Below, one piece after another: positions 36,928 to 46,240 of a stretch of 64,000 nucleotides of DNA. Within the stretch, counting starts at the first letter, position 1. Each line of letters begins with the position of its first letter. A program made the translations under genes and the position numbers. Origin of the DNA: Bacteriovoracaceae bacterium (lineage in GTDB: Bacteria; Bdellovibrionota; Bacteriovoracia; Bacteriovoracales; Bacteriovoracaceae); NCBI GenBank assembly GCA_020630335.1, contig JAHDBN010000006.1:53602-117601 (forward strand), given 5' to 3'. The notes under the pieces were generated by a model that was given only the letters and a program-made list of their open reading frames with translations, did no database searches and was not told the DNA's origin.

Positions 36928-38958
36928 TTACAATCCTGCTCTTTCAAAGAGAGCATTGGGATCAGGTAATGCTCCTTTAAACTTCTTAAAAAGTATTAAC
37001 GGATCTTCTGAGTCTCCCTTTTCTAGAATGTTTTCTTTAAAACTTTTTGCTTTTTCTTTATTAAAAATACCTGCTTTTAAAAATTCATTAAACGCATCTG
37101 CTTCTAATAATTCTGCCCATTTATAACTATAGTATCCAGAGGAATATCCACCAGCAAAAAGATGTCCGAAAGAATATGACATGATATTCGAAGTATTCTT
37201 ATCATCATAAAAACTAAACCTCTCAGAGATTTCTTTTTCAAACTTTTCAGGATCTAAAGAATCTAATTTTTCCTTACTTAAGGTATGATATTTAATATCA
37301 AGGTACGCAAAATTTAATTGCCTTAAAGTCGCAAGTCCTTCTAAGAACTTGTTTGATTCTTTAATTTTACTTAAAATATCTTCAGGAATTTTCTCCCCAG
37401 TCTCATAGTTCGCAGCAAAAAGATCTAAACATTCTTTTTCTTTCACCCAATTTTCCATGATTTGTGATGGTAGTTCTACAAAATCCCAATAAACACTTGT
37501 ACCACTCACTGCTCTATACTTACATTTTGATAATAATCCATGAAGAGCATGTCCAAATTCATGAAATAAAGTTAGTACTTCATTAAGAGTTAAAAGTGAT
37601 GGAGTCTTTTCAGTAGGCTTTGTAAAATTACAAACAATGGCTACGTGTGGTCTTCTTACTTCACCTTCGAAAAGTCCTTGATCGAAAAGATTAGTCATCC
37701 AAGCTCCAGGCTTTTTGGTTTCTCTTGGGTAAAGATCAACATAAAACAAACCTAAATATTTAGATTCCTCATAAACTTCATAAACTTCATAAACTTTAAC
37801 TTCTTCATGATATTTAGGTAAATCTGTATTCTCTTTAAACTCTAAATTGAATAGTTTTTCTGCAACTCCAAAAATGCCATTCATTGCCTGATGAACAGGA
37901 AAGTAAGGTTTCAAAATTTCATCGTTAAAACTAAGTACTTTTTCTTTTAACTTCTCAGAATAATAACTCATATCCCAAGGACTAAAGTCATTAATTCCAT
38001 CTTCTTTAGCCATTGATGCTATTTCATTAAATTCTTTTTTCCCTTTCTCAAATGCCCTCGAATATAAATTCTCTATAAAATCAAGAACAGTTTTCTCATC
38101 CTTTGCCATTCTTTTTTCAAGTGTAAAATGAACATGATTATCAAATCCTAGTAATTTAGATCTTTCATCTCTTAATTTAATTTCATGAATAATATTTTCT
38201 TTATTATTATATTTCTCTGTTCGGCCACGCTGGCCCCAAACTTCATAAAACTCTTTTCTTAATTCTCTATTTTTGCACATCTTCATGAAAGGAATAAAGA
38301 CAGGGTAATCCAGCGTAAAAACAAATCCCTCTTTCTTTTCATCTACAGCTTTCTTTGAAGCGGCTTCAATTAGATATTCTGGTAATCCATTTAATTGATC
38401 TTTATTTTTCACATGAAGAAATAGATCATTTGTGGATTGAAGAACATTATCTGAAAATTTCAATGATAACTCTGAGAGCTTTGTATTTAAGTCTTTTAAC
38501 TTATCTTTGTCATCACCTTCTAAGAGAGCACCATTTCTTACCAGATCGGAGTAATACTTTTCTAAGACTCTACTCTGCTCAGAACTTAAATTTTGATTTT
38601 CTTTATCTGCATGTAAATTTTTAATTCTTTCAAAAACTCGCTCATCTAAACTAACCTTGTTATTAAAAGCTGTTAACTCTTTACTAAATTCTTGGCTTTG
38701 AGATCTTAGAGTTTCTGTCGCATGAGCGGAGTACATTGAATAAAAAATGCTTGATATATAATCAACTTTTTCACTTAGCGCATCTAGTCCTTCAATTACT
38801 GATTCAAAAGTATTCTCATTCGATTTTTTATACGCTTCAAGATTATCTTCTGAGATCTTTATTGCTTTTTTCAAAGCTTCTAAATACTGACTTTCATCAA
38901 TGTTTGAAAAATCAATTGCATTAAATTTTAGATTTGAAATATTTAATAACGCATCCAT
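36928..38958 (-). CDS. M3-family oligopeptidase (PrlC/OpdA-like)
   Basis: A 676-residue zinc metallopeptidase, of normal length, with no signal peptide. The zinc-binding HEFGHALHG and the downstream glutamate region FVELPSQIMENW are present, with GTSVYWDF between. Other M3 landmarks include KRPGAWMTN-like text (KKPGAWMTNLF) and YSSGYYSYKWAELLEADAF. It trims short peptides, including signal peptides, in the cytoplasm. PrlC/OpdA and Dcp cannot be separated by eye. A DtxR-like regulator gene lies 29 bp upstream. Confidence 0.92.
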   Translation of the reverse strand: MDALLNISNLKFNAIDFSNIDESQYLEALKKAIKISEDNLEAYKKSNENTFESVIEGLDALSEKVDYISSIFYSMYSAHATETLRSQSQEFSKELTAFNNKVSLDERVFERIKNLHADKENQNLSSEQSRVLEKYYSDLVRNGALLEGDDKDKLKDLNTKLSELSLKFSDNVLQSTNDLFLHVKNKDQLNGLPEYLIEAASKKAVDEKKEGFVFTLDYPVFIPFMKMCKNRELRKEFYEVWGQRGRTEKYNNKENIIHEIKLRDERSKLLGFDNHVHFTLEKRMAKDEKTVLDFIENLYSRAFEKGKKEFNEIASMAKEDGINDFSPWDMSYYSEKLKEKVLSFNDEILKPYFPVHQAMNGIFGVAEKLFNLEFKENTDLPKYHEEVKVYEVYEVYEESKYLGLFYVDLYPRETKKPGAWMTNLFDQGLFEGEVRRPHVAIVCNFTKPTEKTPSLLTLNEVLTLFHEFGHALHGLLSKCKYRAVSGTSVYWDFVELPSQIMENWVKEKECLDLFAANYETGEKIPEDILSKIKESNKFLEGLATLRQLNFAYLDIKYHTLSKEKLDSLDPEKFEKEISERFSFYDDKNTSNIMSYSFGHLFAGGYSSGYYSYKWAELLEADAFNEFLKAGIFNKEKAKSFKENILEKGDSEDPLILFKKFKGALPDPNALFERAGL

Positions 38959-38987
38959 GGTTATTCTCCTTAGATTTTTGAATATAA

Positions 38988-39488
38988 TTACTTTAAGTAA
39001 GTATCACCTTTTTGATCTTCTAAGAACTCATCTATATTAGAGTACTTTTCTAAATCAATAGATGTTTTTAATTCTTTTAACTCTCCCATTTGGAGTTTTT
39101 TCATAAAATTGAAAAGACCTGTTCTTGTCTCATTGCTAAGTAAGTGCTCCATTAAACAAGAGTCTTTATGAGCGTATTCCTCACTTGCACCTACTACATC
39201 TTTTAGAAAATAAAATAATAAAGTCCTTGAACTTAAAATTTTATGAACTTCTTCATGCCCCCTAGCCGAAAGCATTAAAAACTTGCTTTCATTCTCTTCA
39301 ACAAGGCTTTTCTTTTTTAAATTATTAACTGCAGTAGAAACACTACCTTTAGTTAAATTTAAATCTTTAGCGATATCTGTAACCCTTGCATAGCCATTAA
39401 CTTCTCTTAATTTATGAATCGTTAGAAGGTAGTGAACCATTGAATGTGTTAGTTCATTTTCATGAGTATGATGAATTTTTTTATCCAT
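38988..39488 (-). CDS. DtxR/MntR-family metal-dependent regulator
   Basis: A 166-residue protein from the ATG at 39488 (TTTTGAGAGA upstream). The longer TTG-started form (39503) is less likely. An N-terminal winged HTH reads TDIAKDLNLTKGSVSTAVNNL, followed by the metal-binding dimerisation region with HKDSCLMEHLLSNET (H, D, C, E, H side chains as in MntR/IdeR). The C-terminus is acidic. It should repress metal-uptake or tolerance genes when Mn or Fe is bound. No metal transporter is near. An inverted repeat (39520-39535) lies just upstream, possibly its own operator. Confidence 0.82.
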   Translation of the reverse strand: MDKKIHHTHENELTHSMVHYLLTIHKLREVNGYARVTDIAKDLNLTKGSVSTAVNNLKKKSLVEENESKFLMLSARGHEEVHKILSSRTLLFYFLKDVVGASEEYAHKDSCLMEHLLSNETRTGLFNFMKKLQMGELKELKTSIDLEKYSNIDEFLEDQKGDTYLK

Positions 39489-39519
39489 GAGTATTTCTCT
39501 CAAAACTGGCCTTATTTGT

Positions 39520-39535
39520 AAATATTTTGATATTT
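39520..39535. promoter_or_regulatory. Inverted repeat upstream of the DtxR-like gene
   Basis: AAATAT-TTTG-ATATTT is a perfect six-base inverted repeat about 30 bp upstream of the ATG. It suits an autoregulatory operator but the site is AT-rich and could occur by chance. Confidence 0.35.
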
Positions 39536-39652
39536 AGAGAGAAATGCCAACTATTTGTGTATGACAATTTTACTCAAAGCTCTTTATTAACACTCTTAAA
39601 GCAATTCAGAATTAAAACTAAGTATATCGAACTTTACTCTTAAAATAATAGT

Positions 39653-41152
39653 ATGACATTAAGGACTCTTTTGTACTCTATTCTCTTATTTAGCTTTTCA
39701 TCTTTTTCGCAAGCAAATAATCTCACTTCTGCTGAACAAGCACACCAGATTGCTGAACAAGCCTGCAACAATGAGCTAAGTGGTGAATGTAATGGAACTT
39801 CTGATAACCAAAAAGGTATAGGCTATCTTAAAGCAGCATTCTCAATGCTTACAATGGGTTCATTTGATATTACTAATATTAGCGGAATGTTTAAGGCTCC
39901 TGAGTTAAGTTCAAAAATGAAAGATAAGATTGCAAAGAAAGCGACTACCTCGGCTGAAAAAGATAAAATGACTAAACAAGCTGAAAAATCAGGAACTGTC
40001 AGGAAAATTTGTGATGCATTAATGGTTGTCTCTAACGGTGCTGTATTACTCTCGCAAAGTCTAAGAGAGAATAATATTCTTAAAAAATATCAATCTAGTG
40101 CTGAAGAATTTCAAGTTTCTGAACAATTTTATACCATGGCGAATATTCACGAAGGAAAAAGAAAAGATTATCGTAACCAGGCAGTTATTTTTACTTCAGG
40201 TGCAGTTTGCTATGGAATAGCTTTAGGATTAGCAATTTGGCCTCAATTAAACCCAGAGGAAGCTCTTCAGTCAGGCATTCGCCTAGCTTTAGCAGGAGCT
40301 CTTACTGTCGCTTATGAAAAATCAAAAAGAGATAAAGAAAAAGTTCGAGATAAAGCACTTGCAACAATAAAAGCAATGCCGACCCAAACAGCATGCCAAC
40401 AAAACTCTAACTGTTCTTGTCTTATAGCTGATCCGACTAGTCCCGATTATCAAACGAACTGTTTATCTGATCAATATGCCATAACATTAGATGGTGAAAA
40501 TATAAGTTGTATAGATGCGACAGGAAAAAGTGATCTCTTGTGTGCATGTAAAGAAACTAACTCATGTTTTGATTCAACTCTTGCTAGTTATCTAAAAACT
40601 ATCCCTGATAGTCATATATCAAAGAAAGATAAAAACTTTCTACTAGATGAAGTTAAAAATGTATCAAGAGGAAATTTCTCTAATTACTCAGGTTCGAAGC
40701 GTTCAAAGATTCTAAGAAGTGCAAAGAAGCAATTAGCTAAAGTTGACTCATTAATAAATCCTTCAAAAAGCGGAAATAAATCAAATTACAAATTAGCATT
40801 AAGCTCAGGTATCCCTAAGAATTTGGCAAGTCATCTTTCAAAAATAAAAATTTCAAAAGAAATTAAAAATGAAAAGCGATATGTTGCTCTTAGTAAGAAG
40901 AGCTCAACAAATATTCATAGAACAAGCGTTCCCCATTTCCCTACAACGAAAAAGAAGTCTTCTTTTGATTTTAAAGAGAAATTCAGTGTTTTTAATAAAA
41001 AATCTAAAGGTGGAATCAATATTTCAAGATCAATCGCTAGTAAAAAATCATTTGCTAAAGCTGGTATAAGAAAAGCACATCAACCTTTATTCAAAGTAAT
41101 CACAACAAGATATATGAAAAGTTCTTGGAGAATGGCAGATGAAGAAAACTAG
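39653..41152 (+). CDS. Unknown secreted protein, 499 residues, basic tail
   Basis: A signal peptide ends near residue 21 (FSSFSQANN). Residues 45-240 are helical and include two hydrophobic segments (ICDALMVVSNGAVLLSQ, and VIFTSGAVCYGIALGLAIWPQL). A cysteine-rich patch at about 245-310 (CQQNSNCSCLIAD, then CACKETNSCFD) suggests disulphides. The last 170 residues are rich in Lys and Ser (KSSTNIHRTS, KSKGGINISRS) and look disordered. I recognise no family. It starts opposite the DtxR-like gene and converges on rpiB, whose stop overlaps it by four bases. Confidence 0.6.
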   Translation: MTLRTLLYSILLFSFSSFSQANNLTSAEQAHQIAEQACNNELSGECNGTSDNQKGIGYLKAAFSMLTMGSFDITNISGMFKAPELSSKMKDKIAKKATTSAEKDKMTKQAEKSGTVRKICDALMVVSNGAVLLSQSLRENNILKKYQSSAEEFQVSEQFYTMANIHEGKRKDYRNQAVIFTSGAVCYGIALGLAIWPQLNPEEALQSGIRLALAGALTVAYEKSKRDKEKVRDKALATIKAMPTQTACQQNSNCSCLIADPTSPDYQTNCLSDQYAITLDGENISCIDATGKSDLLCACKETNSCFDSTLASYLKTIPDSHISKKDKNFLLDEVKNVSRGNFSNYSGSKRSKILRSAKKQLAKVDSLINPSKSGNKSNYKLALSSGIPKNLASHLSKIKISKEIKNEKRYVALSKKSSTNIHRTSVPHFPTTKKKSSFDFKEKFSVFNKKSKGGINISRSIASKKSFAKAGIRKAHQPLFKVITTRYMKSSWRMADEEN

Positions 41153-41577
41153 CAACCCAAGTCATCAAAAAGATCAATTCTCATTTGATGACGACCACCT
41201 TCAAAAGAAGTATTAAGCCAAACATCAATAATCTCTTTAATATCTTCCAACTCGGTCATTCTTGCGGCAAGACATAAAACATTTGCATTATTATGTTCTT
41301 TGCAAAGTCGTGCATCTTCTTTCGTTAAAACACGAGCGGCTCTGATCCCTTTATACTTATTTGCTGCCATAGATACGCCAATACCACTGCCACACAATAA
41401 AATCCCTAGTGATTTTTCTTTTTGAACAGCCTCGCTAACTGCTTTAGCATACTCAGGGTAATGACAAGATTCTTTCGAATGAGTGCCTAGATCAAGCACT
41501 TCGTATTTTTCTAAATGCTTAATGACTGCAGCCTTCTCATCAAAGGCTGCATGATCTGATCCTATGAATATTTTCAT
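41149..41577 (-). CDS. rpiB: Ribose-5-phosphate isomerase B
   Basis: A 142-residue RpiB-type isomerase of the pentose phosphate pathway. It begins KIFIGSDHAAFDEKAAVIKHL, and the active-site cysteine is in LCGSGIGVSMAANK. EHNNANVLCLAARM is also characteristic. ahcY ends 3 bp upstream, so they form one transcription unit. No RpiA is seen in this window. Confidence 0.95.
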   Translation of the reverse strand: MKIFIGSDHAAFDEKAAVIKHLEKYEVLDLGTHSKESCHYPEYAKAVSEAVQKEKSLGILLCGSGIGVSMAANKYKGIRAARVLTKEDARLCKEHNNANVLCLAARMTELEDIKEIIDVWLNTSFEGGRHQMRIDLFDDLGC

Positions 41578-41580
41578 ATT

Positions 41581-42939
41581 TTAGTATCTATAATATTCAG
41601 GCTTAAAAGGCCCTGCAACTGTAACACCTATATACTCCGCTTGCTCTTGAGATAACTCTTCAAGCTCTACACCAATTTTCTTAAGGTGAAGTCTCGCAAC
41701 TTTTTCATCTAGATGCTTTGGAAGCATATAAACTTTGTTTTCATACTTCTCAGCATGATTCCAAAGCTCAAGTTGTGCTAAAACTTGATTGGTAAAAGAA
41801 TTCGACATAACAAATGACGGATGTCCTGTTGCACAGCCAAGATTTACTAATCGACCTTCAGCAAGAAGAATAATATCTTTCCCGTTTACGTTATAAAGAT
41901 CTACTTGTGGTTTAATTTCTTGTTTTGTTGCTCCATGATTTGCATTTAGCCAAGCAACATCTATTTCATTATCAAAGTGACCAATATTACAAACAATTGT
42001 TTTATCATTCATCATTTCAAAATGTTTTCCTGTGAGAATATCTTTATTACCTGTAGCAGTAACTACAATATCTGCTTCTGCAATTGCTTTATTCATAGTC
42101 GTTACTTTGAATCCATCCATCGCTGCTTGAAGCGCACAAATAGGATCGATCTCAGTAATAATCACTCTTGCTCCAGCTCCTCTAAGTGAAGCTGCTGAAC
42201 CTTTACCAACATCTCCATAACCAGCAACAACTGCAACTTTCCCAGCAATCATAACATCAGTCGCTCTTCTTATTGCATCAACACATGATTCTTTACAACC
42301 ATACTTATTATCAAACTTTGACTTAGTTACTGAGTCATTAATATTAATTGCAGGAATCGGGAGCGTTCCATTTTTTACTCTTTCATAAAGTCTGTGAACA
42401 CCAGTAGTAGTTTCTTCTGAAAGGCCATTGATATCTTTAGCCAGCTCTGGGTACTTATCTAAAACCATATTCGTTAAATCACCACCATCATCAAGAATCA
42501 TATTAAGTGGTTTCCCATTTTTAAAACCATGAAGAGTCTTCTCTATACACCAATCAAACTCCTCTTCATTCATACCTTTCCAAGCAAAAACTGGAACTCC
42601 ACTAGCAGCAATGGCAGCAGCAGCATGATCTTGAGTTGAGAAAATATTACAACTTGACCAAGTTACCTCTGCTCCAAGATCAACCAAAGTTTCAATTAAC
42701 ACGGCTGTTTGGATAGTCATATGAAGGCAACCAGCTATTCTAGCGCCTTTTAATGGAAATTTTCCTTTATATTCTTCCCTAAGGCTCATTAGACCTGGCA
42801 TTTCAGCTTCAGCTAATCTGATTTCTTTTCTTCCCCAGTCAGCTAATTCAATGTCTTTTACTTTGTAAGTGAGAGTGTCAAAACCCTTCATATTTGGATA
42901 TTCATTTTTCATAGGAGTTCCTTCATGAGTCGTTTGCAT
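41581..42939 (-). CDS. ahcY: Adenosylhomocysteinase
   Basis: A 452-residue SAM-cycle enzyme that splits S-adenosylhomocysteine to adenosine and homocysteine. The NAD-binding region is [19 protein letters not shown] followed by [20 protein letters not shown] and [11 protein letters not shown] are conserved substrate-binding parts, and the end PFKPEYYRY is canonical. It lies upstream of rpiB. No SAH riboswitch can be recognised in the 82-bp divergent gap before the ThrB2-like gene. Confidence 0.97.
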   Translation of the reverse strand: MQTTHEGTPMKNEYPNMKGFDTLTYKVKDIELADWGRKEIRLAEAEMPGLMSLREEYKGKFPLKGARIAGCLHMTIQTAVLIETLVDLGAEVTWSSCNIFSTQDHAAAAIAASGVPVFAWKGMNEEEFDWCIEKTLHGFKNGKPLNMILDDGGDLTNMVLDKYPELAKDINGLSEETTTGVHRLYERVKNGTLPIPAININDSVTKSKFDNKYGCKESCVDAIRRATDVMIAGKVAVVAGYGDVGKGSAASLRGAGARVIITEIDPICALQAAMDGFKVTTMNKAIAEADIVVTATGNKDILTGKHFEMMNDKTIVCNIGHFDNEIDVAWLNANHGATKQEIKPQVDLYNVNGKDIILLAEGRLVNLGCATGHPSFVMSNSFTNQVLAQLELWNHAEKYENKVYMLPKHLDEKVARLHLKKIGVELEELSQEQAEYIGVTVAGPFKPEYYRY

Positions 42940-43021
42940 TTATTATCCTTTTTTACTTCAATTTATTGTATTTATACGCTAATAATCTAGCACATTAAGT
43001 ATTAGGAAACAAAGAAGAAGT

Positions 43022-43963
43022 ATGGCCGATTATTCGAAATTCAACCAAGAATATATTAGACAAATTCTTGGGCTATATGGAGTAAATGAAGTCAAAAATA
43101 TCATTCCTCAAAGCTATGGGATTTCTAATTCAAACTACTGCATAGAGCTAAATTCTGACTCAAAGCTTCTTTTAAAGGTCTCTAATGATAAAAACCTCGA
43201 ACAAATGCAACAAGAGCTCTTAATACTTCAGACAATTAACTCAAAAGGATTTGATTACTCTCTAACTCCACTAGTTACTCTTGCTGGGCATAATCATTTT
43301 ACCTATGACGGAAACTTTGGAGTTTTGTTTCCTTTTGTAAATGCTAATGTAAAACCCATATCAAAAAACACCATTGCTCAGATAGCGAGAGTACTTGCAA
43401 AATTTCATTGTCTTGATTTTTCTGAAGCCGATCAACAAAGAGTTAGATCTCATACTGAAGTTGGTTTTAACTTTAAGATGATTCAAGAATTTGTAGAAAA
43501 TTCTCTATGCCCTCAAGATTTTAAAGAAGCTTTTAAATTAATTTTTAATGAAGAAAGAATCAATCGCTTAAACCTTGAACATCCTCAAACATTAATCCAT
43601 GCAGATCTTTATTATGATAATTGTCTTTTTTCCGATGATTTGATTTTAAAGAAAATGATTGATTTTGAACAAGCGGGATTAGGTGAAAGAATTTTAGATA
43701 TTGCTATCAGCATTTCTGGGAGTTGTCTTGAAAACAATGAACTCTCCTCTGATCTCATTCAGCTTTATATTAAAGAATATGAATCTATTAATAAATTAAC
43801 AAAAAATGAATTGAATCATTTAGTCGATTTTATTCATGTTGGTTTATTTTCGATTGCCTTATGGAGAATTAAAAGATTCTTCACTGGAAACCTTGATTCA
43901 AATAAAAAACTTTCCTATCAAGAACTCTTAACAAGAAGTGTAAATTTTGAGCATACCTCTTAG
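43022..43963 (+). CDS. Choline kinase/APH-fold kinase, homoserine kinase II-like
   Basis: A 313-residue kinase of the protein-kinase-like aminoglycoside phosphotransferase fold. The catalytic loop is TLIHADLYYDN (H-x-D...N) and the metal site is KKMIDFEQAG. The N-terminal lobe has YGISNSNYCIELNS, then LLLKVS with the ATP-binding lysine. The layout matches ThrB type II of threonine synthesis. Related fructosamine or choline kinases cannot be excluded. It is the first gene of a plus-strand unit whose second gene overlaps it by 17 bp. Confidence 0.7.
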   Translation: MADYSKFNQEYIRQILGLYGVNEVKNIIPQSYGISNSNYCIELNSDSKLLLKVSNDKNLEQMQQELLILQTINSKGFDYSLTPLVTLAGHNHFTYDGNFGVLFPFVNANVKPISKNTIAQIARVLAKFHCLDFSEADQQRVRSHTEVGFNFKMIQEFVENSLCPQDFKEAFKLIFNEERINRLNLEHPQTLIHADLYYDNCLFSDDLILKKMIDFEQAGLGERILDIAISISGSCLENNELSSDLIQLYIKEYESINKLTKNELNHLVDFIHVGLFSIALWRIKRFFTGNLDSNKKLSYQELLTRSVNFEHTS

Positions 43964-45191
43964 AAAACTTAATGATCAGTATTTTGCTAGCTGTCCTTTG
44001 GGCCTAGAAGTTCCACTAGAAAATGAATTAAAAAACTTAGGTGTTCAAATTCAAGAAGTTGTAAAACGAGGTGTGAACTTTAAAGCAACTACAGAACAAG
44101 CCTTGAAAATTGTTTTTCACTCAAGGATTGCAAGTAGACTTTTTCTTAAAACTTTTAACTTTAAAATTAAGAATGAAAAAGAATTATATTTTGGGATAAA
44201 AGAAATAAATTGGAAGAGATTCTTTGATCCACATCTAGCAATTAAAGTTATTGTGACTAGATCAACTACTGATAAAAGATATTCTAAATTTCAAAATACT
44301 CTTTATTTAAGCCAAGTTATTAAAGATGGAATATGTGATCGATTTAAAAAAGATAATCTTGGAAGACCAGATGTTGATCTCAAAAATCCTGATGTCATTA
44401 TTAATTGCCACTTAAGGCCTTCAGAAAACCCTCACTCTCAAAAAAGTATTGCTACTATTCTTATAGATTTCACTGGCGAACCACTTTGTAATAGAGGCTA
44501 TAGAGTCAAAGACGCAAAAGCTCCCGTAAGAGAAAATATCGCTGCTGGTATTATTGATCTTTTAGAGTGGAAAGGTGATGAAAATTTTATTGATCTCACA
44601 TGTGGTTCTGGGACTTTTCTCATTGAAGCTTACATAAAAGCAAAAAAAATTCCTGCCTCCTTCATGAAGCTTAATTTACTTCAAAAAAACGAGCACTTAA
44701 AACTTTGGAATTTTCAAAAACTCAATATTTTCAAGAGTGCTCAAAACAGAAAAGCCATTCAAAAAGAAATTAAAAACTCTCATAAACTCTTAGAAGAAAG
44801 TAAAAGCAAAAAGTTAGATTGTCTTTTCCATGGAAATGATATCCATTATCGAACTGTAATGAACCTAAAAGAAGACCTAAGGTATCTTGGCTGGCAAGAA
44901 GATATTAAGGTAACCTCAGTTGATGCTAGAGACTTTGCAGATTATTCCACTCAAAAGAATCTACTTTTCTCAAATCCACCCTATGGAAAACGATTAGATG
45001 AAGAAAGAAGCTTGGAAGATCTTTATTATGAGTTAGGGGAAAACTTTAAGAATAATTTCAAAAAATCAAGGTTATGTGTTTTCAGTGCTAATCGTGAAAT
45101 GCTTAAAAGAATATCTTTAAAACATTCTAAGAAACATATTATTTCCCATGGTTCACTTGATTGTAGACTTGTAGAATATTTAAATTTTTAG
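43947..45191 (+). CDS. THUMP-domain rRNA N2-guanine methyltransferase (RlmL/RlmK-like)
   Basis: A 414-residue protein that starts with TTG inside the preceding gene. A ferredoxin-like and THUMP region (about 1-160) begins YFASCPLGLEVPLENELKNLG. It is followed by a methyltransferase with DLTCGSGTFLIEAYI for SAM and the N2-guanine catalytic loop LFSNPPYGKRL (NPPY). It probably methylates a guanine of 23S rRNA. E. coli RlmL carries a second methyltransferase domain, which is absent here. The overlap with the kinase gene implies coupling. apt follows by 12 bp. Confidence 0.85.
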   Translation: MSIPLRKLNDQYFASCPLGLEVPLENELKNLGVQIQEVVKRGVNFKATTEQALKIVFHSRIASRLFLKTFNFKIKNEKELYFGIKEINWKRFFDPHLAIKVIVTRSTTDKRYSKFQNTLYLSQVIKDGICDRFKKDNLGRPDVDLKNPDVIINCHLRPSENPHSQKSIATILIDFTGEPLCNRGYRVKDAKAPVRENIAAGIIDLLEWKGDENFIDLTCGSGTFLIEAYIKAKKIPASFMKLNLLQKNEHLKLWNFQKLNIFKSAQNRKAIQKEIKNSHKLLEESKSKKLDCLFHGNDIHYRTVMNLKEDLRYLGWQEDIKVTSVDARDFADYSTQKNLLFSNPPYGKRLDEERSLEDLYYELGENFKNNFKKSRLCVFSANREMLKRISLKHSKKHIISHGSLDCRLVEYLNF

Positions 45192-45203
45192 CAATATAGA
45201 AAC

Positions 45204-45704
45204 ATGAGTGACTTAGAAACTTTCATAAGAGATGTACCTGACTTTCCTAAAAAAGGAATTATCTTCAAAGATATTTCTCCTCTTTTAGAGCAAAAATTTT
45301 CAGAAACAATTGATGCCATTATAAAACTCATTGATTGGAGCGAAGTTGATTCAATCGCTGGCGTGGAATCAAGAGGATTTATTTTTGGTGCTGCGATGGC
45401 TAAAGCCCTAGGGAAAGGCTTTATACCAATTAGAAAAAAGGGCAAACTTCCTCCCCCTGTCATTTCAGAAAGTTACACACTTGAATACGGAGAAGACTCT
45501 CTTGAGATCTCAACTCTTTATAACAAACAAAAAGTTGTTATAGTTGATGATGTTATTGCTACAGGAGGAACACTGAAAGCTTCCATAAAACTTTGTAAAA
45601 ATGCGAATTTAGAGGTCATTTCTTGCTTGAGCCTGATTAATCTTAGTTTTCTTAATGAGCTAGACAATACTCAAATTCCCATTCATTCAGTGTTTGAATA
45701 TTAA
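45204..45704 (+). CDS. apt: Adenine phosphoribosyltransferase
   Basis: A 166-residue purine salvage enzyme. The signature is VIVDDVIATGGTLKASI (the PRPP loop), with FPKKGIIFKDISPLL near the N-terminus and ESRGFIFGAAMAKALGKGFIPIRK. These are the canonical Apt parts. It turns adenine plus PRPP into AMP. It belongs to the same plus-strand unit as the methyltransferase. Confidence 0.95.
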   Translation: MSDLETFIRDVPDFPKKGIIFKDISPLLEQKFSETIDAIIKLIDWSEVDSIAGVESRGFIFGAAMAKALGKGFIPIRKKGKLPPPVISESYTLEYGEDSLEISTLYNKQKVVIVDDVIATGGTLKASIKLCKNANLEVISCLSLINLSFLNELDNTQIPIHSVFEY

Positions 45705-45756
45705 TTTCCAAGGCCCTATACTAGCTTAAATACAATTTAATGATTTTAGAGGATCT

Positions 45757-46236
45757 ATGACTAGAATAATTTTATTCACATTCTTTTTATCTCTTTGTGC
45801 TTTTTTTCTAAATCTCGCTGGTTATAGAACTGAGCATGATAAAACTGTTGTTCTAAACAGAGATCATCTTATTAAAAAACTTGATCAATATAAAAAAGAC
45901 CAAGAAGCTCTTCTTGCTAAAAAAGATTCAAAACAAGAGCCTGAAAAAAAAGAAGAAGGCCTAAATTTAGAAGATCCTAAAATTCAAGCTGCTATTGCTC
46001 TTTATACTGAAGCTGGGAAGTGTGCTAGCTGCCATGGTGATCAAGCTCAAGGAATTGAATCAGCTAAAGCTCCCTTGCTTGCTGGGCAACACTCTTGGTA
46101 TATTATCGATCAATTTAGTCAACTGGGTAGTGGCTCTAGGCCAGCTCAAGCAGCAGCTCCTGAAGTTCATAAAAGTCTAAATGAGCAGGAAATTAAAGAC
46201 GTTGCTAAGTATATCTCTCTACTTCGTGTAGAATAA
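45757..46236 (+). CDS. Membrane-anchored cytochrome c with no methionine ligand
   Basis: A 159-residue protein. A hydrophobic N-terminus (IILFTFFLSLCAFFLNLAG) serves as anchor or signal. A Lys/Glu-rich linker (about 46-75) leads to a small class I c-type fold with haem motif CASCH (residues 89-93). The order PLLAGQHSWYIIDQFSQLGSGSR matches cytochrome c4/c5-like proteins, but there is no Met anywhere after residue 1, where the sixth ligand should be. H112 or H138 (PEVHKSL) could replace it. AGAGGATCT precedes the ATG. An electron-transfer or sensing role is possible. Confidence 0.8.
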   Translation: MTRIILFTFFLSLCAFFLNLAGYRTEHDKTVVLNRDHLIKKLDQYKKDQEALLAKKDSKQEPEKKEEGLNLEDPKIQAAIALYTEAGKCASCHGDQAQGIESAKAPLLAGQHSWYIIDQFSQLGSGSRPAQAAAPEVHKSLNEQEIKDVAKYISLLRVE

Positions 46237-46240
46237 TTAT

